DNA of 33,921 bases from K189A clade bacterium (GTDB lineage: Bacteria; Pseudomonadota; Gammaproteobacteria; Pseudomonadales; Azotimanducaceae), in NCBI GenBank assembly GCA_009886205.1, contig QXZU01000066.1, positions 1 through 33,921 of the forward strand. Reading direction: 5' to 3'. Below are positions 7,399-16,964 of the stretch, piece by piece. Position 1 is the stretch's first letter, and every line of letters starts with the position of its first letter. Below the pieces are notes generated by a model. That model was not told the origin of the DNA. It searched no databases and was given only the letters and a program-made list of their open reading frames with translations. Both the position numbers and the translations under genes were made by a program.

Positions 7399-8088
7399 TT
7401 GAATAAAAAGTCGCATACAAGGAGCGGTCTCGCCGTTTTCCTGGTTTTTGTTTTTGTATATATGCACCATGCAGTGGCCGCGGAACCAGTAGAGGCGACT
7501 GCACAAAAGCGATTTGTGAAGCTTGATGCTATTGGTCATAAGTTACCTGCCAGTACCAGCCATTGGTCATGCGTAAACGATCTAGAAACCAATCTCTTTT
7601 GGGTTGTGTCCATGCCGCCCTTCACCCATGCTGCCGTCGAGAGAACATTTCGCTGGGGTGGTTTAACTGCCTTAGAAGGCAGGTTAGGTAAGTACTTAGG
7701 CGATAATCGCCGTGCACTTGCCCGAGAATCGTCTGCCCTAGCTTTGGTTTTCGACGATTGGAGTGACTTAATACTCAATCGAAGAAAGACAAAGCTTTGT
7801 GGCCTCGATAATTGGCGAGTACCTTCGCTTTATGAGCTAAATGGGTTGGTCAGCTGCGAGTCTGGTAAGCGAGCGGATTTAGATCGAGGTTGCGGTAAAA
7901 AACAAAAGCCCTTTGCTTTTAATACTGAATATTTTCCGGATACCAAAAAAGGCTATTACTGGAGCAGTTCTCCAGCTGGACTGACCAATACGGCCCATCA
8001 TGCATGGGCAGTACACTCCACCGATGGCAGTGACTCTCCCCGCTATAGAGGCAGCCAACACTATGTGCGCTTAGTAGGATCGCGCTGA
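7399..8088 (+). CDS. Exported DUF1566 (Lcl C-terminal-like) domain protein
   Basis: The 229-residue protein has a signal peptide (about 1-28, hydrophobic GLAVFLVFVFVYMHHAVAA). One DUF1566 domain follows: an LFWVV strand near 67-71, CGLDNWRVPSLYELNGLV (134-151), a FNTEYFPDT region, YYWSSSP and, near the end, HYVRLVG. These match the usual W-R-P/ELxxL, YWSSS and RxVR landmarks. The domain is common in secreted or surface proteins and its biochemical role is unknown. The start is TTG at 7399 with GGGGAG 7 nt upstream; no better start keeps the signal peptide. Four cysteines after residue 130 suggest disulfides. The gene stands alone downstream of a 610-bp non-coding region. Confidence 0.82.
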   Translation: MNKKSHTRSGLAVFLVFVFVYMHHAVAAEPVEATAQKRFVKLDAIGHKLPASTSHWSCVNDLETNLFWVVSMPPFTHAAVERTFRWGGLTALEGRLGKYLGDNRRALARESSALALVFDDWSDLILNRRKTKLCGLDNWRVPSLYELNGLVSCESGKRADLDRGCGKKQKPFAFNTEYFPDTKKGYYWSSSPAGLTNTAHHAWAVHSTDGSDSPRYRGSQHYVRLVGSR

Positions 8089-8292
8089 TTGTTAAAGGCT
8101 GTTGATCAAAAAGCAGTCTAAGCTAATGTTCCATAGGTTTGGTTATCGCGTCCTGCTTAAAGCAACTTCCTTTAAGCTAAGCTTCTTCAAGGCACTTTTT
8201 TTAAGGTACCCAGCTCAGCGCGTGGGTGTCAGTTCTCGCCGCTAGGTTTACTCTGGGTTATAGTGCCTTCCTATTAAATTAAGGGGGCAATA

Positions 8293-9429
8293 ATGAGCAC
8301 TTTACCTGAGACCGGTTTACAACTTCTTTCCTGTGTTACTTCCACAGGCACATTACAACTTTCACTGGCAGACTGCCCCGTGGATGCGCCAAAAGACAGC
8401 CAAGTGGTTGTGCAAATTCAAGCGTCACCGATTAATCCTTCAGATCTTGGTTTGTTGTTGGGTTTGGCTGATATTTCCACTGCCAGATCTGTTGCCGATG
8501 GAGCACAGCCTAAAGTTGAAGCCGATGTGCCGGCTGGTATTTTGCCGCACTTGAGTGCTCGTTTTGATGAGGCCATGCCTGTAGGTAACGAAGGTTCTGG
8601 TGTGGTTATTGCCGCAGGCGACAGCCCTGAAGCGCAAGCGCTTTTGGGTAAGACCGTGGGTGTACTAGGCGGCGCAATGTATTCTCAATATCGCACTTTG
8701 CATGTGAGCCAATGTCTGGCTATGCACGACGGTGTGACAGCGAAAGAAAGCGCTTCTTGTTTTGTTAACCCGTTAACCGCGTTAGGTATGGTTGAGACCA
8801 TGCGCAGCGAAGGCTACAAAGCGTTAATACACACGGCTGCAGCCTCAAACCTAGGTCAGATGTTGCAAAAAATCTGCCTCGCTGATGGAGTCGATTTGGT
8901 CAACATCGTACGTAAGCCTGAACAAGCTCAGTTGCTTCGTGACATCGGTGCAACTTACGTATGTGATTCAAGCCTGCCAACCTTCGCCGAAGATTTGAAA
9001 GCGGCTATTGTTGCTACCGGCGCGTACCTTGCGTTCGATGCAACCGGTGGTGGTCAACTAGCCAACCATATTTTGGCCGCTATGGAAGTTGCAGCTAACG
9101 AAACAGCTACTGAATACAGCCGTTATGGATCAGCGCAATACAAGCAAGTTTACATTTATGGCGGCTTGGAGCGCAGCCCAACTACGCTGACTCGTAGCTA
9201 CGGTATGCAGTGGGGGTTAGGCGGTTGGTTGTTAACACCATTTTTGCAAAAAATTGGTCAAGCGCGCGCAGGTGAGTTGCGTCAACGTGTAGCAGATGAA
9301 GTACGTACAACTTTTGCGAGTAGCTATGCCGAAGAAATTTCCCTCGCTCAGGCCTTGGATTTGGACGTGCTGAAGACTTATGCGCTGCAAGCAACAGGTC
9401 AAAAGTACCTAGTGAATCCCAGCCTATAA
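8293..9429 (+). CDS. Zinc-less MDR-family NAD(P)H-dependent oxidoreductase (enoyl reductase/quinone reductase type)
   Basis: The 378-residue protein is a medium-chain dehydrogenase/reductase. The catalytic GroES-like domain has ASPINPSDLGLL (44-55) and GNEGSGVV (98-105). The Rossmann domain has LIHTAAASNLGQML (178-191), with AAASNLG as the nucleotide loop, and FDATGGG further on. The cysteine and histidine zinc ligands of alcohol dehydrogenases are absent, as in quinone reductases and mitochondrial-type 2-enoyl-CoA reductases (MECR), which share the NPSD motif. It is longer than the usual 325-340 residues because of inserts near 60-95 and in the C-terminal half. AAGGGGG lies a few bases before ATG 8293, a strong ribosome site. 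It is followed by a hairpin at 9448-9488, so it is probably monocistronic. Confidence 0.88.
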   Translation: MSTLPETGLQLLSCVTSTGTLQLSLADCPVDAPKDSQVVVQIQASPINPSDLGLLLGLADISTARSVADGAQPKVEADVPAGILPHLSARFDEAMPVGNEGSGVVIAAGDSPEAQALLGKTVGVLGGAMYSQYRTLHVSQCLAMHDGVTAKESASCFVNPLTALGMVETMRSEGYKALIHTAAASNLGQMLQKICLADGVDLVNIVRKPEQAQLLRDIGATYVCDSSLPTFAEDLKAAIVATGAYLAFDATGGGQLANHILAAMEVAANETATEYSRYGSAQYKQVYIYGGLERSPTTLTRSYGMQWGLGGWLLTPFLQKIGQARAGELRQRVADEVRTTFASSYAEEISLAQALDLDVLKTYALQATGQKYLVNPSL

Positions 9430-9447
9430 GAACGAAAGACAGCGACG

Positions 9448-9488
9448 GGTACTAATCGATTGGGCCTTCGGCCAACTGGGTTAGTACC
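9448..9488 (+). terminator. Stem-loop after the MDR gene
   Basis: GGTACTAA (9448-9455) pairs with TTAGTACC (9481-9488), and an inner TTGG-CC/GGCCAA stem closes on TTC. It begins 19 nt after the stop. There is no T-run, so the structure could be a 3' stabiliser or part of the DUF3604 leader. Confidence 0.5.
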
Positions 9489-9557
9489 TCTTCGCGAAAC
9501 AAATTATCGTTGTGTAAATACTAGCAACGTAAACGAGATAACTGAATCGGGGGAGTT

Positions 9558-11468
9558 ATGTTGATCAAGAATGATACTTGTAACCTAGTGTTGGTAGCTG
9601 GGCTGGTGGCAGGCCTTATGGGTTGTGCTGCCCCGGAAGAAGGTGTTGGTAGCAATGCAGCGTTAGCGGATGAGTCTGGCATGCAGACGCAAGCAGCCGC
9701 AGGTGTTGTATCCGTTAATCCTCTGAAAAACGCCTACTTTGGCGATACGCACATTCATACTGAACTTTCTTTTGACGCGTTTTTATTCGGTACGCGCCGC
9801 ACTCCTAACGATGCTTATCTTTTTGCGAAGGGCGCCGGTATTGAGCACGCCAGTGGCTTTGAGATGAAAATGCAAAAGCCGTTAGACTTTTTGGCTGTTT
9901 CCGACCACGCTTTTTATCTGGGTATGATGCGCGAGATGGCGAGTCTAGACAGCCCCTATGCAAATGAGGCCATGGCCGCAGCGGTTCGCGGTGCAACCAC
10001 ACCGGAAGGATCTCAAGCAGGTTTTGCCGCCGTGCTTGGTCATTTGCGCAGTCAAACTGGCGAAACCAAAGACCCAATAAATGACCTAAGTGTTGCGCGT
10101 TCCGCGTGGCAGGAAATCATTGAAGCTGCTGAGCGCCACAATGATCCGGGCAACTTCACCACATTTGTCGCCTATGAATACACAAGTTCCGGACCGGCTT
10201 TTGAGAACTTGCACCGCAATGTGATTTTTCGCGGTAGTGAAGTGCCTGAGCAACCTTACAGCCGATTTGACTCGATCAATCCAGAAGGCCTTTGGGCATG
10301 GATGGATGAGCAGCGCGCTTTAGGCCGCGAGTCTCTGGCTATTCCGCACAACTCCAACGGGTCTAATGGTTGGATGTTTCCTATGAATAATTGGGCCGGT
10401 GAACCTATTGATGCCGAGTATGCGCAAACCCGTATGCGTAACGAACCTTTGGTGGAAAACACGCAGGTGAAAGGGACTTCGGATACCCACCCCATGCTTT
10501 CACCTAATGATGAGTGGGCGGATTTTGAAATTATGCCTTTGCGCATAGCCACCGATGTGCAATCTCAACCCAACGGCAGTTATGTGCGCGAAGCGTATTT
10601 GAACGGCCTGTTGATTGAGTCAAAAGTTGGCGCAAACCCCTACAAATTTGGCGTGATTGGCGCATCCGATACCCACAATGCAGCGGGCTCATTCGAGGAA
10701 GACAACTATTGGAGCAAAACCGGTGTATTAGATTTTGAACCTTACCGCCGGGGCAGCGTGCCCACGCCTACCTCAACACCAGAGTCGCCCGAGTATCTTG
10801 ACCCAGCGTCCAAATATTGGGGTGCATCGGGTTTAGCGGGTGTTTGGGCTGAGTCGAATACTCGTGAGGCGATTTTTGACGCTATGCGTAGAAAAGAAAC
10901 GTTCTCTACCAGTGGTTCGCACATCAAGTTGCGTTTCTTTGCCGGTTACGACTTTGATCAATCTTTACTCAATGCCCAAGACAACATTGCGCAGGCTTAT
11001 GCCAACGGTGTACCTATGGGGTCTGATTTAACGGTTCAAGGTGAACGCAAACCCAGCTTCTATGTTTGGGCATCCCGTGATCCAGACACTCAGCCACTGC
11101 AACGTTTGCAAATGGTTAAGGGTTGGGTTGAGGACGGTAAGACCCAAGAACGGGTAATGGACATTGCCTGTTCTGATGGTCAGACGGTGGATGCGCAAAC
11201 TGCTCGATGCGGCGATAACGGTGCTCGCGTTAATGTGGCGGATTGCACTGTGACACCGAATAAGGGCGACAGTGAGCTTTCTGCGGTTTGGCAAGACCCA
11301 GATTATGATCCAGCCCAGAAAGCGTTTTACTACGTTCGCGTGCTGGAGAATCCAACATGTCGCTGGTCAACATACGATGCCATTGCCGCAGGGGTTGCAC
11401 CTCGGCCTGACATGCAGTCCACCATTCAAGACCGCGCTTGGTCGTCGCCAATATGGCTAACCAAATAA
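9558..11468 (+). CDS. DUF3604 lipoprotein (PHP-like metal-binding fold)
   Basis: The 636-residue protein begins with a lipoprotein signal (LMGC, cysteine 23), so it is anchored to a membrane from the periplasmic side. The DUF3604 signature AYFGDTHIHTELSFDAF (59-75) supplies H65 and H67. FLAVSDHAFYLG (111-122) and, later, IGASDTHNAAGSF provide further Asp/His pairs typical of PHP-type metal phosphoesterases. Length and order fit full-length family members, including the C-terminal section with SSPIWLT near the end. The family is abundant in marine gammaproteobacteria and has no established substrate. ATG 9558 follows GGGGGAG with very short spacing; TTG 9561 is an alternative. A strong terminator follows. 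Confidence 0.9.
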   Translation: MLIKNDTCNLVLVAGLVAGLMGCAAPEEGVGSNAALADESGMQTQAAAGVVSVNPLKNAYFGDTHIHTELSFDAFLFGTRRTPNDAYLFAKGAGIEHASGFEMKMQKPLDFLAVSDHAFYLGMMREMASLDSPYANEAMAAAVRGATTPEGSQAGFAAVLGHLRSQTGETKDPINDLSVARSAWQEIIEAAERHNDPGNFTTFVAYEYTSSGPAFENLHRNVIFRGSEVPEQPYSRFDSINPEGLWAWMDEQRALGRESLAIPHNSNGSNGWMFPMNNWAGEPIDAEYAQTRMRNEPLVENTQVKGTSDTHPMLSPNDEWADFEIMPLRIATDVQSQPNGSYVREAYLNGLLIESKVGANPYKFGVIGASDTHNAAGSFEEDNYWSKTGVLDFEPYRRGSVPTPTSTPESPEYLDPASKYWGASGLAGVWAESNTREAIFDAMRRKETFSTSGSHIKLRFFAGYDFDQSLLNAQDNIAQAYANGVPMGSDLTVQGERKPSFYVWASRDPDTQPLQRLQMVKGWVEDGKTQERVMDIACSDGQTVDAQTARCGDNGARVNVADCTVTPNKGDSELSAVWQDPDYDPAQKAFYYVRVLENPTCRWSTYDAIAAGVAPRPDMQSTIQDRAWSSPIWLTK

Positions 11469-11503
11469 CTGGATGATCTACCAGCTGAAAGTTGTAAAAG
11501 CAT

Positions 11504-11533
11504 AAAAAAGCCCGGTTATACCGGGCTTTTTTT
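11504..11533. terminator. Strong bidirectional intrinsic terminator
   Basis: AGCCCGGT / ACCGGGCT form a GC-rich stem flanked by six A on the left and seven T on the right. It serves both the DUF3604 gene (plus) and the luciferase-like gene (minus), which converge here. Confidence 0.95.
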
Positions 11534-11575
11534 ATCGGCCTAAACTACTTATGCCTAGGTGTTTTGTGCGGCGAA

Positions 11576-12574
11576 CTACAGATCCGCGCAGGCTTGATAA
11601 GCCAGATCGTAGCTTTTACAGCGCGCTTCGTGGTCGTGTATTTGCGCCACTATAATTAACTCGTCTGCGCCAGTTTTGGCCAAAAATTCTGCGGTCTGTG
11701 CTCTTACTTGATCAATATTGCCCACGGCTGCCGCAGAACTCACTTGAGTCATTAGCGACTTCTCCATTTCTGTGAGGTTATTCTCAAAATCTTCTTCGGG
11801 TTTGGGCAGAGGCCCCGCTTTGCCTTGGCGCAAGTTTAAGAACGCGCGCAGGCCAGAACTGCGCAGCAGCATGGCTTCCTCTTCGGTATCTGCTGCGCAA
11901 ATATTAAAGCCTAAGATCACGTGGGGTTTGCTCAGTTGCTCTGAGGGTTCGAACTCTTGCCGATATAAAGCGATGGCACGCATCATTGCCTCAGGCGCGA
12001 AATGCGAAGCAAAGGCGAAGGGCAGGCCAAGGATGGCGGCCAGTTGGGCGCCAAATAAACTTGAACCAAGAATATACATTGGAATATTGCTGCCTTCGCC
12101 AGGTACAGCGGTGACTCGTTGGCCGGGACCACGCTGGTCGCTAAGGTAGCCTTTTAGTTCTATAACATCTTGTGGGAACTGGTTGGGGTCGCTATTCAGC
12201 GTACGGCGCAGCGCATGAGCGGTTACACCATCTGTACCCGGCGCGCGCCCCAGGCCTAAGTCTATGCGTCCGGGGTGCAGGGCTTCTAATGTGCCAAACT
12301 GCTCCGCCACCATCAGTGGTGAATGATTGGGTAGCATAATGCCCCCAGATCCCACGCGAATTTTTGATGTGCCCGCAGCAATGTGACCAATGACCACCGA
12401 GGTAGCCGCGCTGGCAATGCCGCGCATATTGTGGTGTTCGGCGACCCAATAACGATGGTAGCCAGCGGACTCTGCGTGTTGCGCCAGAGAGCGGCTGTTG
12501 TTCAGGGCTTGGCGAGCGTCGCCACCCTCTGCAATGGGGGATAAATCGAGAACAGATAATACGGTCATGTGCAC
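11576..12574 (-). CDS. LLM-class flavin-dependent oxidoreductase (YhbW/MsnO8-like luciferase fold)
   Basis: The 332-residue protein is a TIM-barrel flavin monooxygenase of the bacterial luciferase superfamily. It begins with [10 protein letters not shown] and has the family landmarks [11 protein letters not shown] (39-49), [16 protein letters not shown] (72-87), [26 protein letters not shown] (starting at 89), and the C-terminal [12 protein letters not shown]. This pattern matches the FMN-using YhbW group. The substrate is unknown. ATG codons at 12574 and 12568 are both possible; family members usually start close to the second. No strong ribosome site is visible. The gene stands alone, convergent with DUF3604 and divergent from the M2 peptidase across a 485-bp gap. 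Confidence 0.92.
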   Translation of the reverse strand: MHMTVLSVLDLSPIAEGGDARQALNNSRSLAQHAESAGYHRYWVAEHHNMRGIASAATSVVIGHIAAGTSKIRVGSGGIMLPNHSPLMVAEQFGTLEALHPGRIDLGLGRAPGTDGVTAHALRRTLNSDPNQFPQDVIELKGYLSDQRGPGQRVTAVPGEGSNIPMYILGSSLFGAQLAAILGLPFAFASHFAPEAMMRAIALYRQEFEPSEQLSKPHVILGFNICAADTEEEAMLLRSSGLRAFLNLRQGKAGPLPKPEEDFENNLTEMEKSLMTQVSSAAAVGNIDQVRAQTAEFLAKTGADELIIVAQIHDHEARCKSYDLAYQACADL

Positions 12575-13059
12575 TACTGAATAATTTTTAGTTGACCAAT
12601 AGTAGTCATTCTCTGAAGCCGTGTAATCAGCAAATGCATGAAAGTTTCGGTAATGTGGCCTAAATCGACGCCGACAAACCTGTGATGTCGAGATAGCAAC
12701 AACGCGTTGGCTCGGCGAAAAACTACCACTTGTAGATACCCATTCGCTATCTATTTGATAAGTTTGCTATGCAGGTGATGTAGGGTGATTTGTTTAAGTT
12801 CGAGTTTGTTAACTGCCCGAATTTAAGGTCGGATTTAGAGATTCAGATATCGGATAAAGATTGCTCGTTTCCGCCAGGGCTTTTAACTGCGCTGGTGATC
12901 TAATGGAAAACGGCGGTGGCAATTAAACTGCCGGAAATTTAGAGTTTGAAAATGGCAGTCTTCATGAAAGGCTTGAAAGACAGATGTTTGAAATTGCACG
13001 ATGTGCACTCAATTCGACTCCTAAAATTTCTGCGGGAGTGAATCTAATAAAGGTGAGAT
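12575..13059. other. Intergenic region between divergent genes
   Basis: These 485 bp separate the luciferase-like and M2 peptidase genes. I see no credible ORF. An imperfect inverted repeat, TTAAGTTCG (12794-12802) and CGAATTTAA (12818-12826), spaced by 15 nt that include GTTAAC, has the size of an operator, but no regulator is encoded nearby. AAGGTGAG just before 13060 is the ribosome site of the peptidase. Confidence 0.5.
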
Positions 13060-14877
13060 ATGCATAAATACTTATTTTTCTCGGTGGCGCTTTTTGGGCT
13101 GGGCCTCAGTGCTTGTCAAAGCCCAGTACCTCCGGCAGATGAATCCACTCAAACCAAGGATCCGGTTGAGTTTTTACGTAATGTGGAAGCCGAGTCGTTG
13201 GAATTGGACAAAGAGGTGGGCGCGGCCTATTGGGTGCGCTCAACCCATATTACCCCGGACACTGGGATCTTGGCCGCCAAAGCTGGCGAGCGTCAGTTGG
13301 CATTTCAAAGCAGAGTCATTGAGCAGGCCCGGGATTATAAAGGCCTGCCCATGGATGCGGAAACGGCCAGGGGTATAGAGCTGATTCTGCGCGGATCCTC
13401 CTTGCCAGCGCCAGACGATGCCGCGAAGCGTGCTGAGCTTTCGCAGTTGGCTACAGATTTAGAGGGCATGTATGGCGCGGGTGAGTACTGTGACCCCAAC
13501 AACGACGTCTGTTCAACGTTGCCTGAGTTGGAGAATATCCTTGCCAAATCTCGCGATTACTCAGAGCAGCTCAATGCCTGGACTGGGTGGAGAACCGTTT
13601 CGCCACCTATGCGCCCTATGTACGAGCGCTTTGTAGAATTGGCTAATGAAGGTGCGCGCGAAGTGGGCGCAAAAGACCTTGGTGATTTATGGAAAGGCGG
13701 CTACGACATGGGCGTGGCGGAGTTCGAGCAGGAGAGCGAACGTCTGTGGTCTCAAGTTGAGCCGCTTTATGAAGAATTGCATTGCCATGTGCGCGCACAG
13801 TTAGGCGCAAAATATGGCGAAGACTTGGTGCCAAGTAACGGTCCTATCCCTGCGCACCTTTTGGGTAATATGTGGTCGCAGTCTTGGGGCAATATTTATG
13901 ACTTGTTAGAACCCTATCCCGGTGTTGCCTCATTAGATGTGAATAAAGCGCTGGTTGACCAAGAATATGATGCAGTGCGTATGACTGAAACCGCTGAAGC
14001 GTTTTTCACTTCACTAGGCCTGCCTGAATTGCCCGACAGTTTTTGGCAAAATTCTATGCTCACCAAGCCAGCAGACCGAGATGTGGTTTGTCATGCCAGT
14101 GCCTGGGATTTAGATAACGGTAACGATCCGCGCATCAAGCAGTGTGTAGAGGTGAATGAAGAGCAGTTGTCTACTTTGCACCATGAGTTAGGCCATATCT
14201 ATTATTACCTAATGTACAAAGAACAGCGCCCGTTGTTTAAAGGCGGTGCCCATGATGGATTCCATGAAGCCATTGGCGACACTATCGTTTTATCTATGAC
14301 CCCAGCCTATCTGAAAGAAAAGGGCCTAGTGCCTGAAGTGACCCGAAGTGAACAGGCAACCATTAACGAACAGATGAAGTTGGCGTTGGATAAGATTGCG
14401 TTCTTGCCCTTCGGTAAGCTCATTGATCAATGGCGTTGGCGTGTATTTTCAGGCGAAATTACGCCAGAGAATTACAACGCGGGTTGGTGGGATTTGCGCA
14501 CACGTTATCAAGGTATTGCACCCGCTGTTGCGCGTACGGAAGCAGATTTTGATCCAGGCGCCAAATTTCATATTCCTGGCAATACGCCGTATACCCGTTA
14601 CTTTTTGTCTCATGTGATGCAGTTTCAGTTTCATAAAGCGCTATGCGAGGCGGCGGGCAATACAGGGCCGTTGCATGACTGCTCCATATACAACAATAAA
14701 GCCGCTGGGGAAAAACTGGGTCAGATGTTGAGCATGGGAGCTAGTCAGCCTTGGCCAGAGGCCATGTATGCGTTAACTGGGCAGCGGACAATGGATGCGT
14801 CGCCTATCATAGATTATTTCCAGCCGTTAATGGGTTGGCTGCAAGAGCAGAACAAAGGTCGGCAGTGTGGTTGGTAG
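13060..14877 (+). CDS. M2-family zinc peptidase lipoprotein (angiotensin-converting-enzyme-like peptidyl dipeptidase)
   Basis: The 605-residue protein has a lipoprotein signal (LSAC, cysteine 19). The zinc site is HHELGH: H375, E376 and H379, with third ligand E403 in HEAIGD, the same spacing as in mammalian ACE. FHIPGNTPYTRYF supplies H504 and Y514, matching the transition-state His and Tyr of ACE. Cysteine pairs 144/151, 344/362 and 529/541 match the three conserved ACE disulfides, the last two with identical spacing. It should remove C-terminal dipeptides from peptides in the periplasm or at the surface. The length matches a single ACE domain. ATG 13060 follows AAGGTGAG. The glutathione transferase starts 44 bp after its stop and may be cotranscribed. 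Confidence 0.95.
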   Translation: MHKYLFFSVALFGLGLSACQSPVPPADESTQTKDPVEFLRNVEAESLELDKEVGAAYWVRSTHITPDTGILAAKAGERQLAFQSRVIEQARDYKGLPMDAETARGIELILRGSSLPAPDDAAKRAELSQLATDLEGMYGAGEYCDPNNDVCSTLPELENILAKSRDYSEQLNAWTGWRTVSPPMRPMYERFVELANEGAREVGAKDLGDLWKGGYDMGVAEFEQESERLWSQVEPLYEELHCHVRAQLGAKYGEDLVPSNGPIPAHLLGNMWSQSWGNIYDLLEPYPGVASLDVNKALVDQEYDAVRMTETAEAFFTSLGLPELPDSFWQNSMLTKPADRDVVCHASAWDLDNGNDPRIKQCVEVNEEQLSTLHHELGHIYYYLMYKEQRPLFKGGAHDGFHEAIGDTIVLSMTPAYLKEKGLVPEVTRSEQATINEQMKLALDKIAFLPFGKLIDQWRWRVFSGEITPENYNAGWWDLRTRYQGIAPAVARTEADFDPGAKFHIPGNTPYTRYFLSHVMQFQFHKALCEAAGNTGPLHDCSIYNNKAAGEKLGQMLSMGASQPWPEAMYALTGQRTMDASPIIDYFQPLMGWLQEQNKGRQCGW

Positions 14878-14921
14878 CAATGACTAAGCTTGCCGGTCTT
14901 TAACTTAGGTGGAGGCGTCCG

Positions 14922-15557
14922 ATGAATAAGTATCGTGTTTACGGCGATATGCTTTCCGGTAATTGCTACAAGATAGCAATGTTGTTGGAGTTTATGGGTG
15001 TGTCCTATGACTGGGAGGCTGTGGATGTTTTGTCCGGTTATACCCAAAGTCCTGAGTTCAAACAGCTAAATGCCAATGCCAAAATTCCGCTATTGGAGAT
15101 CACGGATAGTGAGGCCGGGGGCAAAGAATATTTGTCCGAGTCTAATGCCATTTTGAATTACTTGGCTGAGGGTTCTGAGTATCTACCCGCCGCTGGTCTG
15201 GCGCGAGGGCGGGTATTGCAATGGCAATTTTTTGAACAATATAGCCACGAGCCTTATATTGCGGTTGCGCGTTTTATAAAGCACTTCCTTGGATTACCAA
15301 CTGAGCGCCAAGGTGAGTTTGCAAGTAAGCAGGCGGGTGGGCATAAAGCCTTGGCGATTATGGATGCGCAATTGAGTAGAACGCCTTATTTAGCTGGCGA
15401 GGGTCTGACTATTGCGGATATCTCGCTTTACGCTTACACGCATGTGGCCCCAGACGGCGGTTTTGATCTAACTGAGTACGCCAATATTTTGGCGTGGATG
15501 GCCAGAATTGAGGCGCTGCCAAATTACTTGCCCATGCAAAATAATATTGCCGACTGA
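14922..15557 (+). CDS. Glutathione S-transferase family protein
   Basis: The 211-residue protein has the thioredoxin-like N-domain (YRVYGDMLSGNCYKIAMLLE, residues 4-23; NAKIPLLEI with the cis-proline, about 51-59; YLSESNAILNYLAE with the glutathione-binding ES pair) and an all-helical C-domain with the N-capping motif GLTIADISLYAY. S12 or C15 near the N-terminus is the likely thiol contact. Length is normal. AGGTGGAG lies upstream of ATG 14922. It lies 44 bp after the M2 peptidase on the same strand. The substrate cannot be deduced; such enzymes conjugate or isomerise electrophiles. Confidence 0.92.
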   Translation: MNKYRVYGDMLSGNCYKIAMLLEFMGVSYDWEAVDVLSGYTQSPEFKQLNANAKIPLLEITDSEAGGKEYLSESNAILNYLAEGSEYLPAAGLARGRVLQWQFFEQYSHEPYIAVARFIKHFLGLPTERQGEFASKQAGGHKALAIMDAQLSRTPYLAGEGLTIADISLYAYTHVAPDGGFDLTEYANILAWMARIEALPNYLPMQNNIAD

Positions 15558-15666
15558 TTTTTCGCAGCTTTTTATGACTTTGCTCTGATTTTGTTATGAG
15601 TTAGCTATGACCTTGCCGTAGGTATTCGCTGGCAACAAACCATTGTTCTCTGACGCTTGCTAAAAA

Positions 15667-16908
15667 TTAGCGAGTCCAGCGGTTGGGAATCATGTCTTCT
15701 ACTAGCTGATTAATACTGAATGCGTGCAGATCTTTTTCTTCGGCTACTGACATAGCGAACTTCGACACACTATTTGAGCGGGTATACACCAGCACTTTTG
15801 GATATTGCTGCTTAATCCATAGCGCCGTGCGCAAATTGTCGCGTTCATTACCTGTGCCCAATATCACCACAGTGTTTTCTAAGCTCAGGTCAATTTTACT
15901 CGAGACATTGCGCCACACTTCAGGGTGGGAAATGTCCCCTAGGAATACAGAGCGTTGATAATCTTTGCCCAGACTTTGCTGTTCCTCAACAACCTGAATA
16001 CGGCGCTCAGCGTCTTGGTCAATCAGAGCCACATGGGAGAGCTCTCTGCCAGCAGTTCTTTCCAATTGCTCCAATACGGATTGGCCAAAGCGCCCAAACC
16101 CAGCGATAACGACATTGTCGCGGTTATGGGTGCGGCGAAAATGCTCGACTAAGTTGTTGCGTACAAAACCCAGCGCAGCAAGGTTGTAAGTATTGAAGAT
16201 AATACAGTGACGACCCAGAGAGGTGCGCAGCAAACTGCGCATAAAGCGCAGGTTTTGGCAGTGTACGACCACGCGGAATTTCAAGTTAGGGGCTACGTCT
16301 AAAACTCGCGTTGCCGCCTCAAAGGCTTGGTAGTCATCGTTGCCTAATAGCAACACTCGGCGGGCTTTGGGCAAGGCAAGTTTCTTCAGCGAGAAGCCCA
16401 AGGTGAGGTCACCGACGACGGTCACCACGCCATAACGCTGCTGTAATTCTTGCTCGCGAATGGAGTTGAAATGATCATCTACCACAATGACTCGATCATG
16501 AGGCGACTGTCTGCGCAGCATACGCAAATAACTGGTTGTCAGGTCTCCTGAACCAAAAATCACAATATGGTTTTCTAAGTTACGCAGCAGCCATTGCTGT
16601 GGGTTAATGACTCGGATGACGGCTTCTATGACCGCGGATGCGGTGAGCAAGGGCGCGCCAAAGTATGTGATCCAGAGTAAGCCCCGAGCCCATACTGGGC
16701 CGCCAGTGGGCACGCCAAGGTCTAATCCGCCGACAACGAATAAACCCAAAATGTAGTAGATCTGCACAGCCAGACCGTCGCTTTCGGTAAATGGCCGCTC
16801 ACTTAGGGTGACTCCGGCAGCGAAACTGCCTAGGCCGAGTACAAACAACGAAGCTACTGCGATCCATCTCCAGCCTAAACTTTTGTTTGTTATTGTTTCG
16901 AGAGCCAT
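15667..16908 (-). CDS. Membrane protein with two TrkA-N/RCK domains, channel-like but without a potassium filter
   Basis: The 413-residue protein has hydrophobic segments at about 13-34, 48-62 and 75-99, followed by two NAD-binding RCK modules: HIVIFGSGDLTTSYLRML (114-131) and NVVIAGFGRFGQSVLEQL (265-282). The layout is that of a two-helix potassium channel with a tandem RCK tail. At the place of the selectivity filter (TVGYGD in channels) the sequence is VVGGLDLGVPTGG (58-70), so potassium selectivity is not supported. The first RCK loop, GSGDLT, lacks the final glycine of GxGxxG; the second is canonical. A regulatory or non-potassium transport role is possible. The ribosome site is weak. 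It is divergent from the crotonase at 16965 with a 56-bp gap. Confidence 0.8.
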   Translation of the reverse strand: MALETITNKSLGWRWIAVASLFVLGLGSFAAGVTLSERPFTESDGLAVQIYYILGLFVVGGLDLGVPTGGPVWARGLLWITYFGAPLLTASAVIEAVIRVINPQQWLLRNLENHIVIFGSGDLTTSYLRMLRRQSPHDRVIVVDDHFNSIREQELQQRYGVVTVVGDLTLGFSLKKLALPKARRVLLLGNDDYQAFEAATRVLDVAPNLKFRVVVHCQNLRFMRSLLRTSLGRHCIIFNTYNLAALGFVRNNLVEHFRRTHNRDNVVIAGFGRFGQSVLEQLERTAGRELSHVALIDQDAERRIQVVEEQQSLGKDYQRSVFLGDISHPEVWRNVSSKIDLSLENTVVILGTGNERDNLRTALWIKQQYPKVLVYTRSNSVSKFAMSVAEEKDLHAFSINQLVEDMIPNRWTR

Positions 16909-16964
16909 GTGCTCAGGCCAATCCAGTTGCTAGTATCAGAGCATTCTATTCCGGGGAGGAGACA

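Noticed and set aside
16887-16964. Extended start for the crotonase at 16965
   Set aside because: The extra 26 codons overlap the divergent gene and lack a ribosome site; the strong site at 16953-16962 favours ATG 16965.
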